Counted from the stretch's first letter, positions 25,383 to 34,784 are shown. The stretch is DNA of 64,000 nt from JAKAWQ01 sp963745975 (GCA_963745975.1 CAVUZJ010000013.1:88430-152429), one strand, 5' to 3'. Notes: generated by a model from the letters alone, not told the origin. Translations and numbers: made by a program.

Positions 25383-28300
25383 CTATTCGGCGGCCATGCG
25401 CGGCGGGTCCGCCATCTCGCGCGCCTCGGCGAGAGCGACGGAGAGAAGGCGCGAGATTCCGCGCTCCTGCATGGTGACGCCGTAGAGCCGGTCCATGCGC
25501 GCCATGGTCAGCGGATGGTGCGTGGCGATCATCATCCGCGTGCCGCATTCGCGCACCACGTCCTCGACGAGGCGGCAGAAGCGCTCGACATTGATGTCGT
25601 CGAGCGGCGCATCGACCTCGTCGAGCACGGCGATCGGGGCGGGGTTGCAGCGGAAGACGGCGAAGATCAGCGAGAGCGCCACCAGCGCCTGCTCGCCGCC
25701 GGAGAGCAGCGAGAGCTGGGCGAGCTTCTTGCCCGGCGGCTGGACGTAGATCTCGAGCCCGGCGGCGAGCGGATCGTCCGAGCCGACGAGGGCGAGATGG
25801 GCGCGCCCGCCGCCGAACATGCGGGCGAAGAGCGCCTGGAAGTGCTTGTCGACCTCGGCGAAGATCGCGGAGAGGCGCGCGCGGCCCTCGCGGTTGATGT
25901 GGCCGACCGAGCCGCGCAGCTTGGCGATCGCGGTGGTGAGCTCCGCGCTCTCGCGGACGATCCCGTTGATGCGTTCCTCGACCTCGGCGGCCTCGATCTC
26001 GGCGCGCAGATTGACCGGGCCCATGGCCTCGCGCTCGCGGAGCAGGCGCTCGAGGCGGCGGCGGGCCGTCTCCTCGGCCTCGGGGCCGCGGTCCGGCGTG
26101 GCGGGGTCGGGTGCGGCGGGGAGGGTGAAGTCGGCGCCGAGGCGCTCGCGGATGCGGAGATCGAGCGAAGCGAGCGCGGCGTCGGCCTGGGAGAGCGCGG
26201 CCTCCGCCCTGAGGAGAAGCTCGCGGACGGCCGCGAGCTTGCGCTCGGCGCCGCGGGCGGCGCGGTCCTCGGCGGCCGCCTCGGCCTCGGCGGCGGTGAG
26301 GGCGGCGGCGGCGTCGCGATGGCGGGATTCGGCGGCGTCGAGGGCGCTGATCGCCGCCCGCTCCTTGAGCGCGAGCGCTTCGGGCTGGGCGGCGAGAGAT
26401 TCGTGCTCGGCGAGCGACTGGGCGCGGCGGAGGGCGAGCTCGCGGGCGCGCGCGCTTGCGGCGGTGCGGCGCTCGGCCCAGCCGGATTCTTCGGCGGCGA
26501 TCGCCTCGCGGCGGGCGGCGAGGGCGGCGGCGCGCTCGGCGATCGCGGCCTGCTCGGCGCGGAGGCCGGCCTCCCGGGCGCGGGCGGCGGCGAGAAGGCG
26601 CCGGGCGACCTCGAGGGCTTCGCGCGCGGCGGCGGGGTCGGGAAGGGCGGCGCGCTCGGCTTCGAGGCGGGCAAGCGTGGCCTCGAGCTCCGCGATGTCG
26701 GTGGCGAGGCGCCCGATCTGCTCGGCAAGCGCGTCGAGCCTGCCGGCGGCGGCGGCGGCCTCGCGGCGGAGCGCCTCGCCCGTGGTCTTGAGCGCCTGGA
26801 GGCGGCGCTCGGCGTCGCGGCGGGCCTGCTCGGCGGCGGTCGCGGCGGCGAGCGCCGCGCGCTCGGCAGCGGCGAGGCTTTCCTGGGCGGCGCGGGCGGC
26901 CGAGGCGGCGGTTTCGGCGGCGGCGAGCCGGCGGCGGACGGCGGCGAGGCGGTTGCGCTCGGCGAGGCGGACCGCGGTGGCGCTCTTCGTGCCGGGCGGG
27001 ACCGAATAGCCGTCCCAGCGCCAGAGGCCGCCCTCGCGCGAGACGAGGGCCTGGCCGGGAAGAAGGGATTCCTGGAGGCGGGCCGCGTCGTCCGAGGCCT
27101 CGACGAGGCCGATGAAGGCGAGCGCGCGGGCGAGCGCGGGCGGGGCCGAAAGGAGGGTTTCGAGCGCGGCGGCGGCGGGGGGAAGCGAGGGCGGATCGGC
27201 GAGCGGGGGGAGCGCGCGCCAGCGGGCGGCATCGGCCTCGAGCGCATCGCCGAGGGCGGCGGCGAGCGGGGCTTCGAGGCCGGGGGGAACGGCGAGGCGG
27301 TCGGCGAGGCCGTTGGCGAGCGCGGATCCGCCCGCCGTAAGAACGGCGGCGAGGGCCTCGGCCTCGGCGGCGAGGCCGGCGCGCTCGGCCTCGGCGGCGG
27401 CCAGTACGGTACGGGCGCGCTCGTGGGCGGCGGCGGCTTGCTCGCGCTCGGCCTCGCGCTGCTCGCGGGCGGCGCGGGTCTCGGCGGCGGTGCCGTCGGC
27501 GGCCAATTCGGCGGCCTCGGCCTCGGCGAGGCGGGCGGGATCGGGGCGGGCGGCGGTGAGGCGCTCGCGCTCGCGTTCAAGGCGGGCGCGCTCCTCGCCG
27601 AGCCGGGCAAGGCGCTCGCTGGTGCGGGCGCGCTCGGCCTCGAGCGCGCCGGCGCGGGCGGCGCGCGAGGCGGCTTCGTCGGCGGCTTCGTCCGCGGATT
27701 TTTCGGCGTGAGCCGCCTCCGCCGAAGCGGCGGCGAGGGCGGCGGCGATGGCGGAAGCGCGGTCGGGCTCGGCGGCGGCGGATGCGGCGAGGTCTTCGCT
27801 TTCGGCGGCGAGGCGGGCGAGCGCGGCCTCGGCGTCGGCGGCGAGGGCGGCGGAGTGGGAGAGATCGCGCTCGAGCTCGGCAAGACGCGCCTCGGCGGCG
27901 GCGAGAGCGGAGCGGGCGCGCGCGGCCTCGGCCTCGATCTGCTCGCGGGCGAGCCGCGTGCGCTCGAGCGCGGTGCGCTGGGCGGCTTCGGCGTCCCGCT
28001 GGGCGGGCAGGAGGGCGGCGAGGCCGGTGGCGCGGGAGCTTGCGGCGGTGGCCTCGCGGGTCGCCTCGGCGAGCGCGGCGCGGGCGGCGTTAAGCTCGGC
28101 AAGGGCGGCTTCGTGGGCGGCGAGGGCGCGCGCCTTCTCGATCGCCAGGAGGTCCGCCTCCGCGGCACGGATCGCGCCGCCGAGATTGCGATAGCGGCTC
28201 GCCTGGCGCGCCTGGCGCTTGAGGCCGGCGAGCTGCTCCTCGAGCCCGGCCTTGAGCTCGTCGGCGCGGGCGAGGTTGGCCTCGGCCGCCTGGAGCTTGA

Positions 28301-28850
28301 GCTCGGCCTCGTGGCGGCGGGCGTGCAGGCCGGTGATGCCGGCGGCCTCCTCGAGCAGCGCGCGGCGCTCCTCGGGCCGGGCGGCGATGAGGGCGGAGAT
28401 GCGGCCCTGGCTCACCATGGCCGAGGAGCGCGCGCCGCTGCCGAGATCGGCAAGCAGGGTCTGGATGTCGCGCGCGCGGGCCTCCTCGCCGTTGACGCGG
28501 AAGGTGCTGCCGCGGCCGCGCTCGACGCCGCGGCTGATCGCGAGCTCGGCGGCCTCGTGGAAGGGGGTGGGGAGCGGCGCCTCGCCGGCTTCGAGGGTCA
28601 GCGTCACCTCGGCGAAGTTGCGGGCCGGGCGGGCGGTGGTGCCGGCGAAGATCACGTCCTCCATCTCGCCGCCGCGGATGGAGCGGGCGCTCGTCTCGCC
28701 CATCACGAAGCGCAGCGCATCGACGACGTTCGACTTGCCGCATCCGTTCGGCCCGACGATGCCGGTCAGGCCCGGCCGGATCTCGATCACGGCCGGCTCG
28801 GCGAAGCTCTTGAAGCCGACCAGGCGCAGGCGCGTGAAACGGGCGGGCAA
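25383..28850 (-). CDS. smc: Chromosome segregation protein SMC
   Basis: A 1155-residue SMC ATPase. Walker A is GPNGCGKSNVVDALRF (about 33-48), followed by GETSARSIRGGEMEDVIFAGT. Two very Ala/Glu/Arg-rich coiled-coil arms flank a hinge near residues 490-620. The C-terminal head has the ABC signature LSGGEQALVALSLIF, Walker B IAVLDEVDAPLDD and an H-loop in MMIATHHPLTM. It organises and separates chromosomes with ScpA/ScpB, which are not in the window. The start lies 10 bp after the stop of the dsbA-type gene. Confidence 0.95.
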   Translation of the reverse strand: MPARFTRLRLVGFKSFAEPAVIEIRPGLTGIVGPNGCGKSNVVDALRFVMGETSARSIRGGEMEDVIFAGTTARPARNFAEVTLTLEAGEAPLPTPFHEAAELAISRGVERGRGSTFRVNGEEARARDIQTLLADLGSGARSSAMVSQGRISALIAARPEERRALLEEAAGITGLHARRHEAELKLQAAEANLARADELKAGLEEQLAGLKRQARQASRYRNLGGAIRAAEADLLAIEKARALAAHEAALAELNAARAALAEATREATAASSRATGLAALLPAQRDAEAAQRTALERTRLAREQIEAEAARARSALAAAEARLAELERDLSHSAALAADAEAALARLAAESEDLAASAAAEPDRASAIAAALAAASAEAAHAEKSADEAADEAASRAARAGALEAERARTSERLARLGEERARLERERERLTAARPDPARLAEAEAAELAADGTAAETRAAREQREAEREQAAAAHERARTVLAAAEAERAGLAAEAEALAAVLTAGGSALANGLADRLAVPPGLEAPLAAALGDALEADAARWRALPPLADPPSLPPAAAALETLLSAPPALARALAFIGLVEASDDAARLQESLLPGQALVSREGGLWRWDGYSVPPGTKSATAVRLAERNRLAAVRRRLAAAETAASAARAAQESLAAAERAALAAATAAEQARRDAERRLQALKTTGEALRREAAAAAGRLDALAEQIGRLATDIAELEATLARLEAERAALPDPAAAREALEVARRLLAAARAREAGLRAEQAAIAERAAALAARREAIAAEESGWAERRTAASARARELALRRAQSLAEHESLAAQPEALALKERAAISALDAAESRHRDAAAALTAAEAEAAAEDRAARGAERKLAAVRELLLRAEAALSQADAALASLDLRIRERLGADFTLPAAPDPATPDRGPEAEETARRRLERLLREREAMGPVNLRAEIEAAEVEERINGIVRESAELTTAIAKLRGSVGHINREGRARLSAIFAEVDKHFQALFARMFGGGRAHLALVGSDDPLAAGLEIYVQPPGKKLAQLSLLSGGEQALVALSLIFAVFRCNPAPIAVLDEVDAPLDDINVERFCRLVEDVVRECGTRMMIATHHPLTMARMDRLYGVTMQERGISRLLSVALAEAREMADPPRMAAE

Positions 28851-28860
28851 GTGGGCTCCT

Positions 28861-29481
28861 TCAGCCGCCGGCGGCGGCGATCAGCTGGGCGAAGTCCGCG
28901 TAGGGCATCTCCCCCGCGTGCGGCTGACCATTGATGATGAAGGTCGGCGTCGAGTCGATGTGATATTTTTCTTGCGCCTCCCGCGCCTCGGCGAGGATGA
29001 AGTCCTGGAGCGGCTTGCTGGCGACGGCGGCGTCGAAGGTGGCCTTGAGCATGCCGGCGAGCGCGGCCAGCTTCTCGAGCTCGGCGGTCGAGTTGACGTC
29101 CGGGGCGAAGGCCCAGGTGTCCTGGCTGGCGAAGAGGGCGAAGATGAAGCGGGCGTAGCGGTCCGGGGGCAGGGCGCGGGCCACCATCGCCGCCGTGAGC
29201 GCCACCCGGTCGAGCGGGAAGTCGCGGAAGGTCCAGTAGACCTTGCCGGTGTCGATGAGCTTGCTCTCGACGTCGGGCATCGTCTCGTTCGCGAAATCGG
29301 CGCAATGGGTGCAGGTGAGGGAGAAATACTCGATGACGTGCACCTTGGCCTTGGGATCGCCGAGGGTGCGAAGGCCGAATTCGGGGTTGGGGGCAGCGGC
29401 GGCATCGGCGGCCGCATGGGCGAAGCCGGGGAGGGAGGCGGCGGCGGCCATCGCGAGCAGGGAGCGGCGCAGGAGGGGCAT
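28861..29481 (-). CDS. DsbA-family thiol:disulfide oxidoreductase
   Basis: A 206-residue protein with a signal peptide (RRSLLAMAAAASLPGFAHAA). The thioredoxin-fold redox motif is CTHC in EYFSLTCTHCADF, and the cis-proline loop is IDSTPTFIINGQP. It belongs to the DsbA group commonly placed just before smc in alphaproteobacteria. It probably introduces or shuffles disulfides in exported proteins. Immediately upstream the expected DUF721 gene is absent; the pqq region begins instead. Confidence 0.9.
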   Translation of the reverse strand: MPLLRRSLLAMAAAASLPGFAHAAADAAAAPNPEFGLRTLGDPKAKVHVIEYFSLTCTHCADFANETMPDVESKLIDTGKVYWTFRDFPLDRVALTAAMVARALPPDRYARFIFALFASQDTWAFAPDVNSTAELEKLAALAGMLKATFDAAVASKPLQDFILAEAREAQEKYHIDSTPTFIINGQPHAGEMPYADFAQLIAAAGG

Positions 29482-29728
29482 GAAGGGGACCTCGGGGTCT
29501 GTGATCGGGTCGGACGGGCCTCATCGGTCCCGCCCCCCGGGAAAAGGGGCCGGCGCCCATCTCCGGTCAAGCCCCCAGGGGGATGACGTTGGGACGACGG
29601 CGGGGCGGCGGCGGCACGCTCGGGGGGCGGATCCGGCGGAGCGAAACGCCGCAATCATAGCTCCGTTCTATGCGCTTTACAGGCTGATGCTATCTTTGAT
29701 TTCCGTGCGTTGCAGGGCATGGCGAGGC

Positions 29729-29760
29729 TTGAACCCGGGCGTGATCGGACGCAATATACA
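29729..29760 (+). promoter_or_regulatory. Candidate sigma70-type promoter of pqqA
   Basis: TTGAAC (29729-29734) and an AT-rich AATATA/TATACA stretch (29753-29760) lie 17-20 bp apart, ~60 bp before pqqA, in an otherwise GC-rich spacer. In the rest of 29482-29728 I see no gene or further site; no sigma54 element like those at 35.4 and 41.2 kb is present. Confidence 0.4.
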
Positions 29761-29814
29761 AGCAGTCTCGAGCGCAGTGAGCGCTGGAGACGATCCACCC
29801 GGGAGGAAGAAGAG

Positions 29815-29892
29815 ATGTGGACGAAGCCGAAGGTGGTGGAGATCGCGGTGGGCATGGAAATCAACGCCTACGCCTGCGCCGATCTCGACTGA
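29815..29892 (+). CDS. pqqA: PQQ precursor peptide PqqA
   Basis: A 25-residue peptide beginning MWTKPKVVEIAVGMEINAYA. The Glu15 and Tyr19 of the E-I-N-A-Y segment are the pair that PqqE cross-links to build PQQ. GGAGGAAGAAGAG lies just upstream, a strong ribosome-binding site fitting high expression. It is first in the pqqABCDE operon and is separated from pqqB by an intrinsic terminator. Confidence 0.96.
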   Translation: MWTKPKVVEIAVGMEINAYACADLD

Positions 29893-29911
29893 CACTCGCG
29901 AACTTCGCGCG

Positions 29912-29955
29912 CGCCGGGAGCGGATTCAGAGGGAATCCCTCCCGGCGTTTGTTTT
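29912..29955 (+). terminator. Intrinsic terminator/attenuator between pqqA and pqqB
   Basis: CGCCGGGAG (29912-29920) pairs perfectly with CTCCCGGCG (29939-29947). Inside, GGATTC pairs with GAATCC, giving ~15 bp with one bulged C. TTTGTTTT follows directly. This should let pqqA be made in excess over the enzymes, with partial read-through to pqqB. Confidence 0.8.
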
Positions 29956-29962
29956 CCTGAAC

Positions 29963-30886
29963 ATGCGCATCGTCGTTCTCGGCGCCGCGGCGGGCGGCGG
30001 GTTTCCGCAATGGAACTGCGCCTGCGCCAACTGCGCGCGGGCGCGGCGGGGGGATGCGGCGGCGCGGCCGTCGACGCAATGCTCGCTCGCGGTCTCGGCC
30101 AACGGAGAGGACTGGGTTCTGCTCAACGCCGCGCCGGATCTGCGCGAGCAGATCGCGGCGACGCCGGCGCTCCATCCGCGGGAAGGCGAGCGGGGAAGCC
30201 CGATCAAGGCGATCGCGCTCGCGGGCGGCGAGACGGATGCGATCGCGGGGCTGCTGCATCTGCGGGAAAGCCAGAAGCTGGCACTCTACGGCTCGCGCCG
30301 CGTGCTCACGCTGATCGCCGCCAATCCGATCTTCCGCGTGCTCGACCCCGCCTTCGTTGTGCGCCGCGAAATCATGCTGGGGCGGAAGGAGACGCTCGGC
30401 GATTTCGCCGGCCGGTCGCTCGGGCTTGCGATCGAGGCGTTCGCCGTTCCGGGCAAGGTCGCGCTCTATGCCGAGGAAGAGGGCGAGGCGGATCTGGGCA
30501 CCGCGGAAGGCGACACGGTCGGACTCGCGGTGAGCGACGAGAGGGGCGCATGCTTTCACTTCGTGCCCGGCTGCGCCGCGCTCTCGGAGGGGCTGCTCGC
30601 CCGCCTGCGCGGCGCGCGCCTCGTGTTCTTCGACGGCACGCTCTGGACGGATGAGGAGATGATCCGGCTCGGGCTTGGGGCGAAGACGGGGCGGAGGATG
30701 GGACATATCAGCGTCTCGGGCGCCGAGGGCTCGCTCGCCGGGCTTGCGCCGCTCGATATCGCGCGCAAGATTTTCGTGCACGTCAACAACAGCAACCCGA
30801 TGATCCTCGGGGATTCGCCGGAACGGGCGATTCTGTCGCGCGCGGGATGGGAAGTCGGGTACGACGGAATGGAGGTTTCGCTGTGA
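29963..30886 (+). CDS. pqqB: PQQ biosynthesis protein PqqB
   Basis: A 307-residue metallo-beta-lactamase-fold protein starting MRIVVLGAAAGGGFPQWNC. It has NCARARRG, RPSTQCSLAVSANG, LLNAAPDLREQI, and the C-terminal KIFVHVNNSNPMILGDSPER typical of PqqB. PqqB is proposed to hydroxylate the cross-linked Glu-Tyr dipeptide. The region that usually reads DAQIDH is GGETDAIAG here, so that metal motif is altered. GTGA overlap with pqqC. Confidence 0.93.
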   Translation: MRIVVLGAAAGGGFPQWNCACANCARARRGDAAARPSTQCSLAVSANGEDWVLLNAAPDLREQIAATPALHPREGERGSPIKAIALAGGETDAIAGLLHLRESQKLALYGSRRVLTLIAANPIFRVLDPAFVVRREIMLGRKETLGDFAGRSLGLAIEAFAVPGKVALYAEEEGEADLGTAEGDTVGLAVSDERGACFHFVPGCAALSEGLLARLRGARLVFFDGTLWTDEEMIRLGLGAKTGRRMGHISVSGAEGSLAGLAPLDIARKIFVHVNNSNPMILGDSPERAILSRAGWEVGYDGMEVSL

Positions 30887-31614
30887 CGAGCCTGATGAGC
30901 CCGGCCGAGCTGGAGGCCCAACTGCGCGCGGTCGGCGCCGAGCGCTACCACAACCGCCATCCGTTTCACGCGCTGCTGCACGGCGGGCGGCTTGACAAGC
31001 GGCAGGTGCAGGCATGGGCGCTCAACCGCTACTACTACCAGAGCCGCATTCCGCTGAAGGATGCCGCGCTGATGGCGCGGTGCGAAGACCCGGCACTTCG
31101 TCGCGTCTGGCGCCAGCGGCTCATCGATCACGACGGCGCGGCGCCGGGCGAGGGGGGAATCGGGCGGTGGCTCCGCCTCACCTCGGGGCTCGGCCTCGAT
31201 CGCGAGTACGTCGCCTCAACGGCGGGCATCCTGCCGGCGACGCGATTCGCGGTGGATGCGTACGTGGCGTTCGTGCGCGAGCGCTCGCTGCTCGAGGCGG
31301 TCGCCTCCTCGCTCACCGAGATTTTTTCGCCCGCTATCATCTCCGAGCGCGTGGCGGGTATGCTCGCCAATTACGATTTCGTGACGCGCGAGACGTTGGC
31401 CTATTTCAACGCCCGCCTCGAGCAGGCGCCGCGGGACGCGGATTTCGCGCTCGACTACGTCAAGCACCACGCGCGCACGCCGGAGCAGCAGCAGGCGGTG
31501 ATCGGCGCGCTTACCTTCAAATGCGACCTGCTCTGGGCGCAGCTCGACGCGCTCCATCACGCCTACGTCGCCCCCGGCCTCGTGCCGCCCGGGGCTTTCG
31601 GCGCGGGCGGATGA
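30883..31614 (+). CDS. pqqC: PQQ synthase PqqC
   Basis: About 243 residues. The all-helical PqqC fold shows HNRHPFHALLHGG, QAWALNRYYYQSRIPLKD, the LIDHDG segment, GLDREYV and LTEIFSPAIISERV. It is the cofactorless oxidase that closes the ring and performs the final eight-electron oxidation to PQQ. GTG 30883 follows GGAGG by ~6 nt and overlaps the pqqB stop; ATG 30895 is the alternative. Confidence 0.94.
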   Translation: MTSLMSPAELEAQLRAVGAERYHNRHPFHALLHGGRLDKRQVQAWALNRYYYQSRIPLKDAALMARCEDPALRRVWRQRLIDHDGAAPGEGGIGRWLRLTSGLGLDREYVASTAGILPATRFAVDAYVAFVRERSLLEAVASSLTEIFSPAIISERVAGMLANYDFVTRETLAYFNARLEQAPRDADFALDYVKHHARTPEQQQAVIGALTFKCDLLWAQLDALHHAYVAPGLVPPGAFGAGG

Positions 31615-31895
31615 GCGCCGCACCGCTCAGCGCGGCGAGCCGGCCGGGGCTTTCGCCGCATGCGCGGATGAAGAACGACGCGGCGCGCGGCGGCTGGGTG
31701 CTGCTCGGGCCGGAGCGGGTGCTGATGCTGGACGCGATTGCGGCCGAGATTCTCGGGCTTTGCGACGGGAGCGCGGAGATCGGCACGATCGCCGACGAGC
31801 TTGCGCGGCGGCACGCGGCGCCGCGCGAGGAAGTGCTGGGCGACGTGATCGAGATGCTGCAGGGGCTTCGCGACAAGGGACTGCTCGTCGGATGA
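31611..31895 (+). CDS. pqqD: PqqA-binding chaperone PqqD
   Basis: A 94-residue winged-helix-like peptide chaperone: RMKNDAARGGWVLLGPERVL, LDAIAAEILGLCDG, TIADELARR and VIEMLQGLRDKGLLVG. PqqD presents PqqA to the radical-SAM enzyme PqqE. Its start overlaps the pqqC stop and its stop overlaps the pqqE start (ATGA at both ends). Confidence 0.93.
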   Translation: MSAAPLSAASRPGLSPHARMKNDAARGGWVLLGPERVLMLDAIAAEILGLCDGSAEIGTIADELARRHAAPREEVLGDVIEMLQGLRDKGLLVG

Positions 31896-33022
31896 ACGCT
31901 CTCACACCCGGGCTTGGCCCCCCGCTCGCGCTGCTCGCGGAACTCACGCATCGCTGCCCGCTCGGTTGCCCCTATTGCTCGAACCCGCTCGTGCTCGACC
32001 GTGTGCGCGACGAGCTCGACACGGCGAGCTGGCTCCGGGTGATCGACGAGGCGGCCGCGCTCGGCGTGCTGCAGATCCATTTCTCGGGCGGCGAGCCGCT
32101 GGTGCGGCGCGACCTCGCAACGCTCGTCGGCCACGCGCGCGCGGCGGGGCTCTACACCAACCTGATCACCTCGGCGGTGCTGCTCGACGAGAAGCGGCTT
32201 CTCGCGCTCAAGCAGGCAGGCCTCGAGCACGTGCAGATCAGCTTCCAGGACACCGAGCCCGCAAACGCCGACCGTATCGCGGGCTATGACGGCGGGCATG
32301 AAAAGAAGCTCGCGGCGGCGCGGATGGTGCGCGCCGCCGGCTTGGCACTCACCCTCAACGCAGTGATGCACCGGCAGAACCTCGTGCATCTTCCGGCGAT
32401 GATCGAATTGGCGCTCGATCTCGGTGCGGGTCGGCTCGAGATCGCGCACGTGCAATACTACGGCTGGGCGCTTGCCAACCGGCCAAGCCTGATCCCCGGC
32501 CGCGAGGATGTGCGGGCGGCGGTCGTGCTGGTGGCGGCGGCGCGTGAGCGGCTCAAGGGACGGCTCGTCATCGACCACGTGGTGCCCGATTATTACGCGC
32601 GCCGGCCGAAGGCATGCATGGGCGGCTGGGCGCGGCAGTTCGTCAATATCGCGCCTTCGGGCCTGGTGCTGCCGTGCCACGCGGCGCAAGGGATTCCCGG
32701 CCTGCGGTTCGATTCGGTCAAGGAACGGAGCCTCGGCGAGATCTGGGCGGGCTCGGAGGCGTTTCAGCGCTTCCGCGGCACCGGCTGGATGCCCGAGCCG
32801 TGCCGCTCGTGCGAGCGGCGCGAGATCGATTTCGGCGGCTGCCGCTGCCAGGCGATGGCGATCGTCGGTGATGCGGGGGCGACCGATCCGGCGTGCGAGT
32901 TCTCGCCCCACCACGCGCGCCTGCTGGCGATGGCCGAGGGGGAGAGCGAAGCCGCCGAGCCGCCGGAGTTCGTGTACCGGCGCTACGCAAAGACCCCGCG
33001 CGAGGAGGAACTCCCGGCTTAA
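31892..33022 (+). CDS. pqqE: PqqA peptide cyclase PqqE (radical SAM)
   Basis: A 376-residue radical-SAM enzyme. The cluster motif is CPLGCPYC (about 22-29), IHFSGGEPLVRRDL follows, and the C-terminal SPASM region supplies cysteines in ACMGGW, LPCHAAQG and EPCRSCERR..GGCRCQA. It forms the Glu-Tyr carbon-carbon bond in PqqA. It is last in the operon; no pqqF/G protease gene is adjacent. Confidence 0.95.
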   Translation: MNALTPGLGPPLALLAELTHRCPLGCPYCSNPLVLDRVRDELDTASWLRVIDEAAALGVLQIHFSGGEPLVRRDLATLVGHARAAGLYTNLITSAVLLDEKRLLALKQAGLEHVQISFQDTEPANADRIAGYDGGHEKKLAAARMVRAAGLALTLNAVMHRQNLVHLPAMIELALDLGAGRLEIAHVQYYGWALANRPSLIPGREDVRAAVVLVAAARERLKGRLVIDHVVPDYYARRPKACMGGWARQFVNIAPSGLVLPCHAAQGIPGLRFDSVKERSLGEIWAGSEAFQRFRGTGWMPEPCRSCERREIDFGGCRCQAMAIVGDAGATDPACEFSPHHARLLAMAEGESEAAEPPEFVYRRYAKTPREEELPA

Positions 33023-33024
33023 GG

Positions 33025-33043
33025 CCAGGGGCAGAGCCCCTGG
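33025..33043. terminator. Bidirectional hairpin between pqqE and adhC
   Basis: CCAGGGGC-AGA-GCCCCTGG, an 8-bp perfect stem, sits between the convergent pqqE and adhC stops. It is the same hairpin style as near 22.7 kb. Confidence 0.6.
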
Positions 33044-33044
33044 G

Positions 33045-34151
33045 TTAGTAAATCACCACGCTCCGGATCGATTCGCCGCGCGTCATCAAGTCGAACGCGT
33101 CGTTGATGCGCTCGAGCGGCATGGTGTGGGTGATGAGGTCGTCGATGTTGACGCGGTGGTCCATGTACCAATCGACGATGCGGGGAACGTCGGTGCGGCC
33201 GCGCGCGCCGCCGAAGGCCGAGCCTTGCCAGACCCGGCCGGTGACGAGTTGGAAGGGACGGGTGGAGATTTCCTGGCCGGCGCCGGCGACGCCGATGATG
33301 GTGCAGACGCCCCAGCCCTTGTGAGAGCATTCGAGCGCCTGGCGCATCAGCGTGGTGTTGCCGACGCATTCGAAGCTGTAGTCGGCGCCGCCGCCGGTCA
33401 GCTCGACGAGGTGGCCGACGATGTCGTCGATCCCCTTGGGATTGACGAAATGGGTCATGCCGAACTTGCGGGCGAGCGCCTCGCGCTTGGGGTTGAGGTC
33501 GACGCCCACGATCATCTCGGCGCCGGCCATGCGCGCGCCCTGGATAACATTGAGGCCGATGCCGCCGAGCCCGAAGACGACGACGCGCGCGCCCGGCTCG
33601 ACCTTGGCGGTGAAGATCACGGCGCCGATGCCGGTGGTGACGCCGCAGCCGATGTAGCAGACCTTGTCGAAGGGCGCGTCGTTGCGGACCTTCGCCACCG
33701 CGATTTCGGGCAGCACCGTGTGGTTGGCGAAAGTGGAGGTGCCCATGTAGTGCAGGATCGGCCGGCCGTTGAGGGAGAAGCGGCTGGTGCCGTCCGGCAT
33801 CAGGCCGCGGCCCTGCGTGGTGCGGATCTTCTGGCAGAGATTGGTCTTGCGGCTGAGGCAGTAATCGCACTCGCGGCATTCGGGCGTGTAGAGCGGGATG
33901 ACGTGGTCGCCCGCCTTCACCGAGCGCACGCCCTTGCCCACCTCGAGCACGATACCCGCGCCCTCATGGCCGAGGATGGCGGGGAAAAGTCCTTCCGGGT
34001 CCGCACCGGAGAGTGTGTATTTGTCGGTGTGGCAGATGCCGGTGGCCTTGACCTCCACCAGCACCTCGCCCTCGTGCGGGCCTTCGAGCTGGACCGTGTC
34101 GATGCTGAGCGGCTTACCGGCTTCGAAGGCGATGGCAGCGCGGGTTTCCAT
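33045..34151 (-). CDS. adhC: S-(hydroxymethyl)glutathione dehydrogenase (class III alcohol dehydrogenase)
   Basis: A 368-residue zinc dehydrogenase. Catalytic-zinc Cys is in GICHTDKYTLSG and His-Glu in GHEGAGIV. The structural zinc loop has four Cys in PECRECDYCLSRKTNLC, and the NAD site is VFGLGGIGLNVIQGA. The class III signature features (TQGRGLMPDGTSRFS, THTMPLERINDAFDLM) are present. It oxidises S-hydroxymethylglutathione, the formaldehyde adduct, to S-formylglutathione. It is third in the cyc-gfa-adhC unit transcribed from the sigma54 promoter at 35.4 kb. Confidence 0.93.
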   Translation of the reverse strand: METRAAIAFEAGKPLSIDTVQLEGPHEGEVLVEVKATGICHTDKYTLSGADPEGLFPAILGHEGAGIVLEVGKGVRSVKAGDHVIPLYTPECRECDYCLSRKTNLCQKIRTTQGRGLMPDGTSRFSLNGRPILHYMGTSTFANHTVLPEIAVAKVRNDAPFDKVCYIGCGVTTGIGAVIFTAKVEPGARVVVFGLGGIGLNVIQGARMAGAEMIVGVDLNPKREALARKFGMTHFVNPKGIDDIVGHLVELTGGGADYSFECVGNTTLMRQALECSHKGWGVCTIIGVAGAGQEISTRPFQLVTGRVWQGSAFGGARGRTDVPRIVDWYMDHRVNIDDLITHTMPLERINDAFDLMTRGESIRSVVIY

Positions 34152-34205
34152 GGCGGGCGCCTCAATGGACCGGTGGGCGAAGGGAAGGACGCGTCAGCTG
34201 GCGAT

Positions 34206-34784
34206 TCAGGCGGCCAGCTTCCCTGAGGCCTTCGCCAGATGCGTGGCAATATAGTCCATCAGCGCGGGCGACAGGCAATCATAGGGTTCCAGGCCGAGTT
34301 CCCTGAGCCGCGCCCGCACCGCCGGCATCCGATCCGGCGGGAACCCGGACTCGATGATCGAGGAGACGAATGCGGCGAATGTCGGCGGCGCCCACCCGGC
34401 TTCGCGCAGCCGTTCGGGATGGACGAAATCGAGACCCTGGAACGGATGCCCGGCCTTCTCGACGGGGCCGTACATGTGCACGCCACACGCCTTGCACGCG
34501 TGGCGCAGGATTACGGCGCTTGGATCCACAACCGCAAGCTTGTCGCCATTTTCCAGTACACGCACGTTGCTATGCGGAACGACGGCAACGACGGAGAACC
34601 AGGCGCCTTCCGGCTTCCAGCATTTGGTACAGCCGCAGACGTGATCGTGCGCGACCTGGCCGCTGATGGAGACTGTCACCGGTTTGTCGACGCAACGGCA
34701 CACCAGTGTGCCGCCTGCGAAGGCGGCCGATGCCGGCTTCACGCCGCCGTCGACGGCCGGATGGATCTTGATGGGTTCGGACAT
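34206..34784 (-). CDS. gfa: S-(hydroxymethyl)glutathione synthase / formaldehyde-activating enzyme
   Basis: A 192-residue Gfa-family zinc protein. Zinc-binding cysteines lie in LVCRCVDKP, VCGCTKCWKPEGAWFSV and HACKACGVHMYGPVEK, and DFVHPERL and the C-terminal LSPALMDYIATHLA are typical. It speeds or buffers condensation of formaldehyde with glutathione. It sits between cyc and adhC on the same strand. Confidence 0.93.
   Translation of the reverse strand: MSEPIKIHPAVDGGVKPASAAFAGGTLVCRCVDKPVTVSISGQVAHDHVCGCTKCWKPEGAWFSVVAVVPHSNVRVLENGDKLAVVDPSAVILRHACKACGVHMYGPVEKAGHPFQGLDFVHPERLREAGWAPPTFAAFVSSIIESGFPPDRMPAVRARLRELGLEPYDCLSPALMDYIATHLAKASGKLAA

Noticed and set aside
24954..28934. A 1326-codon open frame on the plus strand opposite smc
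   Set aside because: It is glycine/arginine/alanine low-complexity sequence created by the GC-rich codons of smc on the other strand. The smc frame has complete ATPase motifs.
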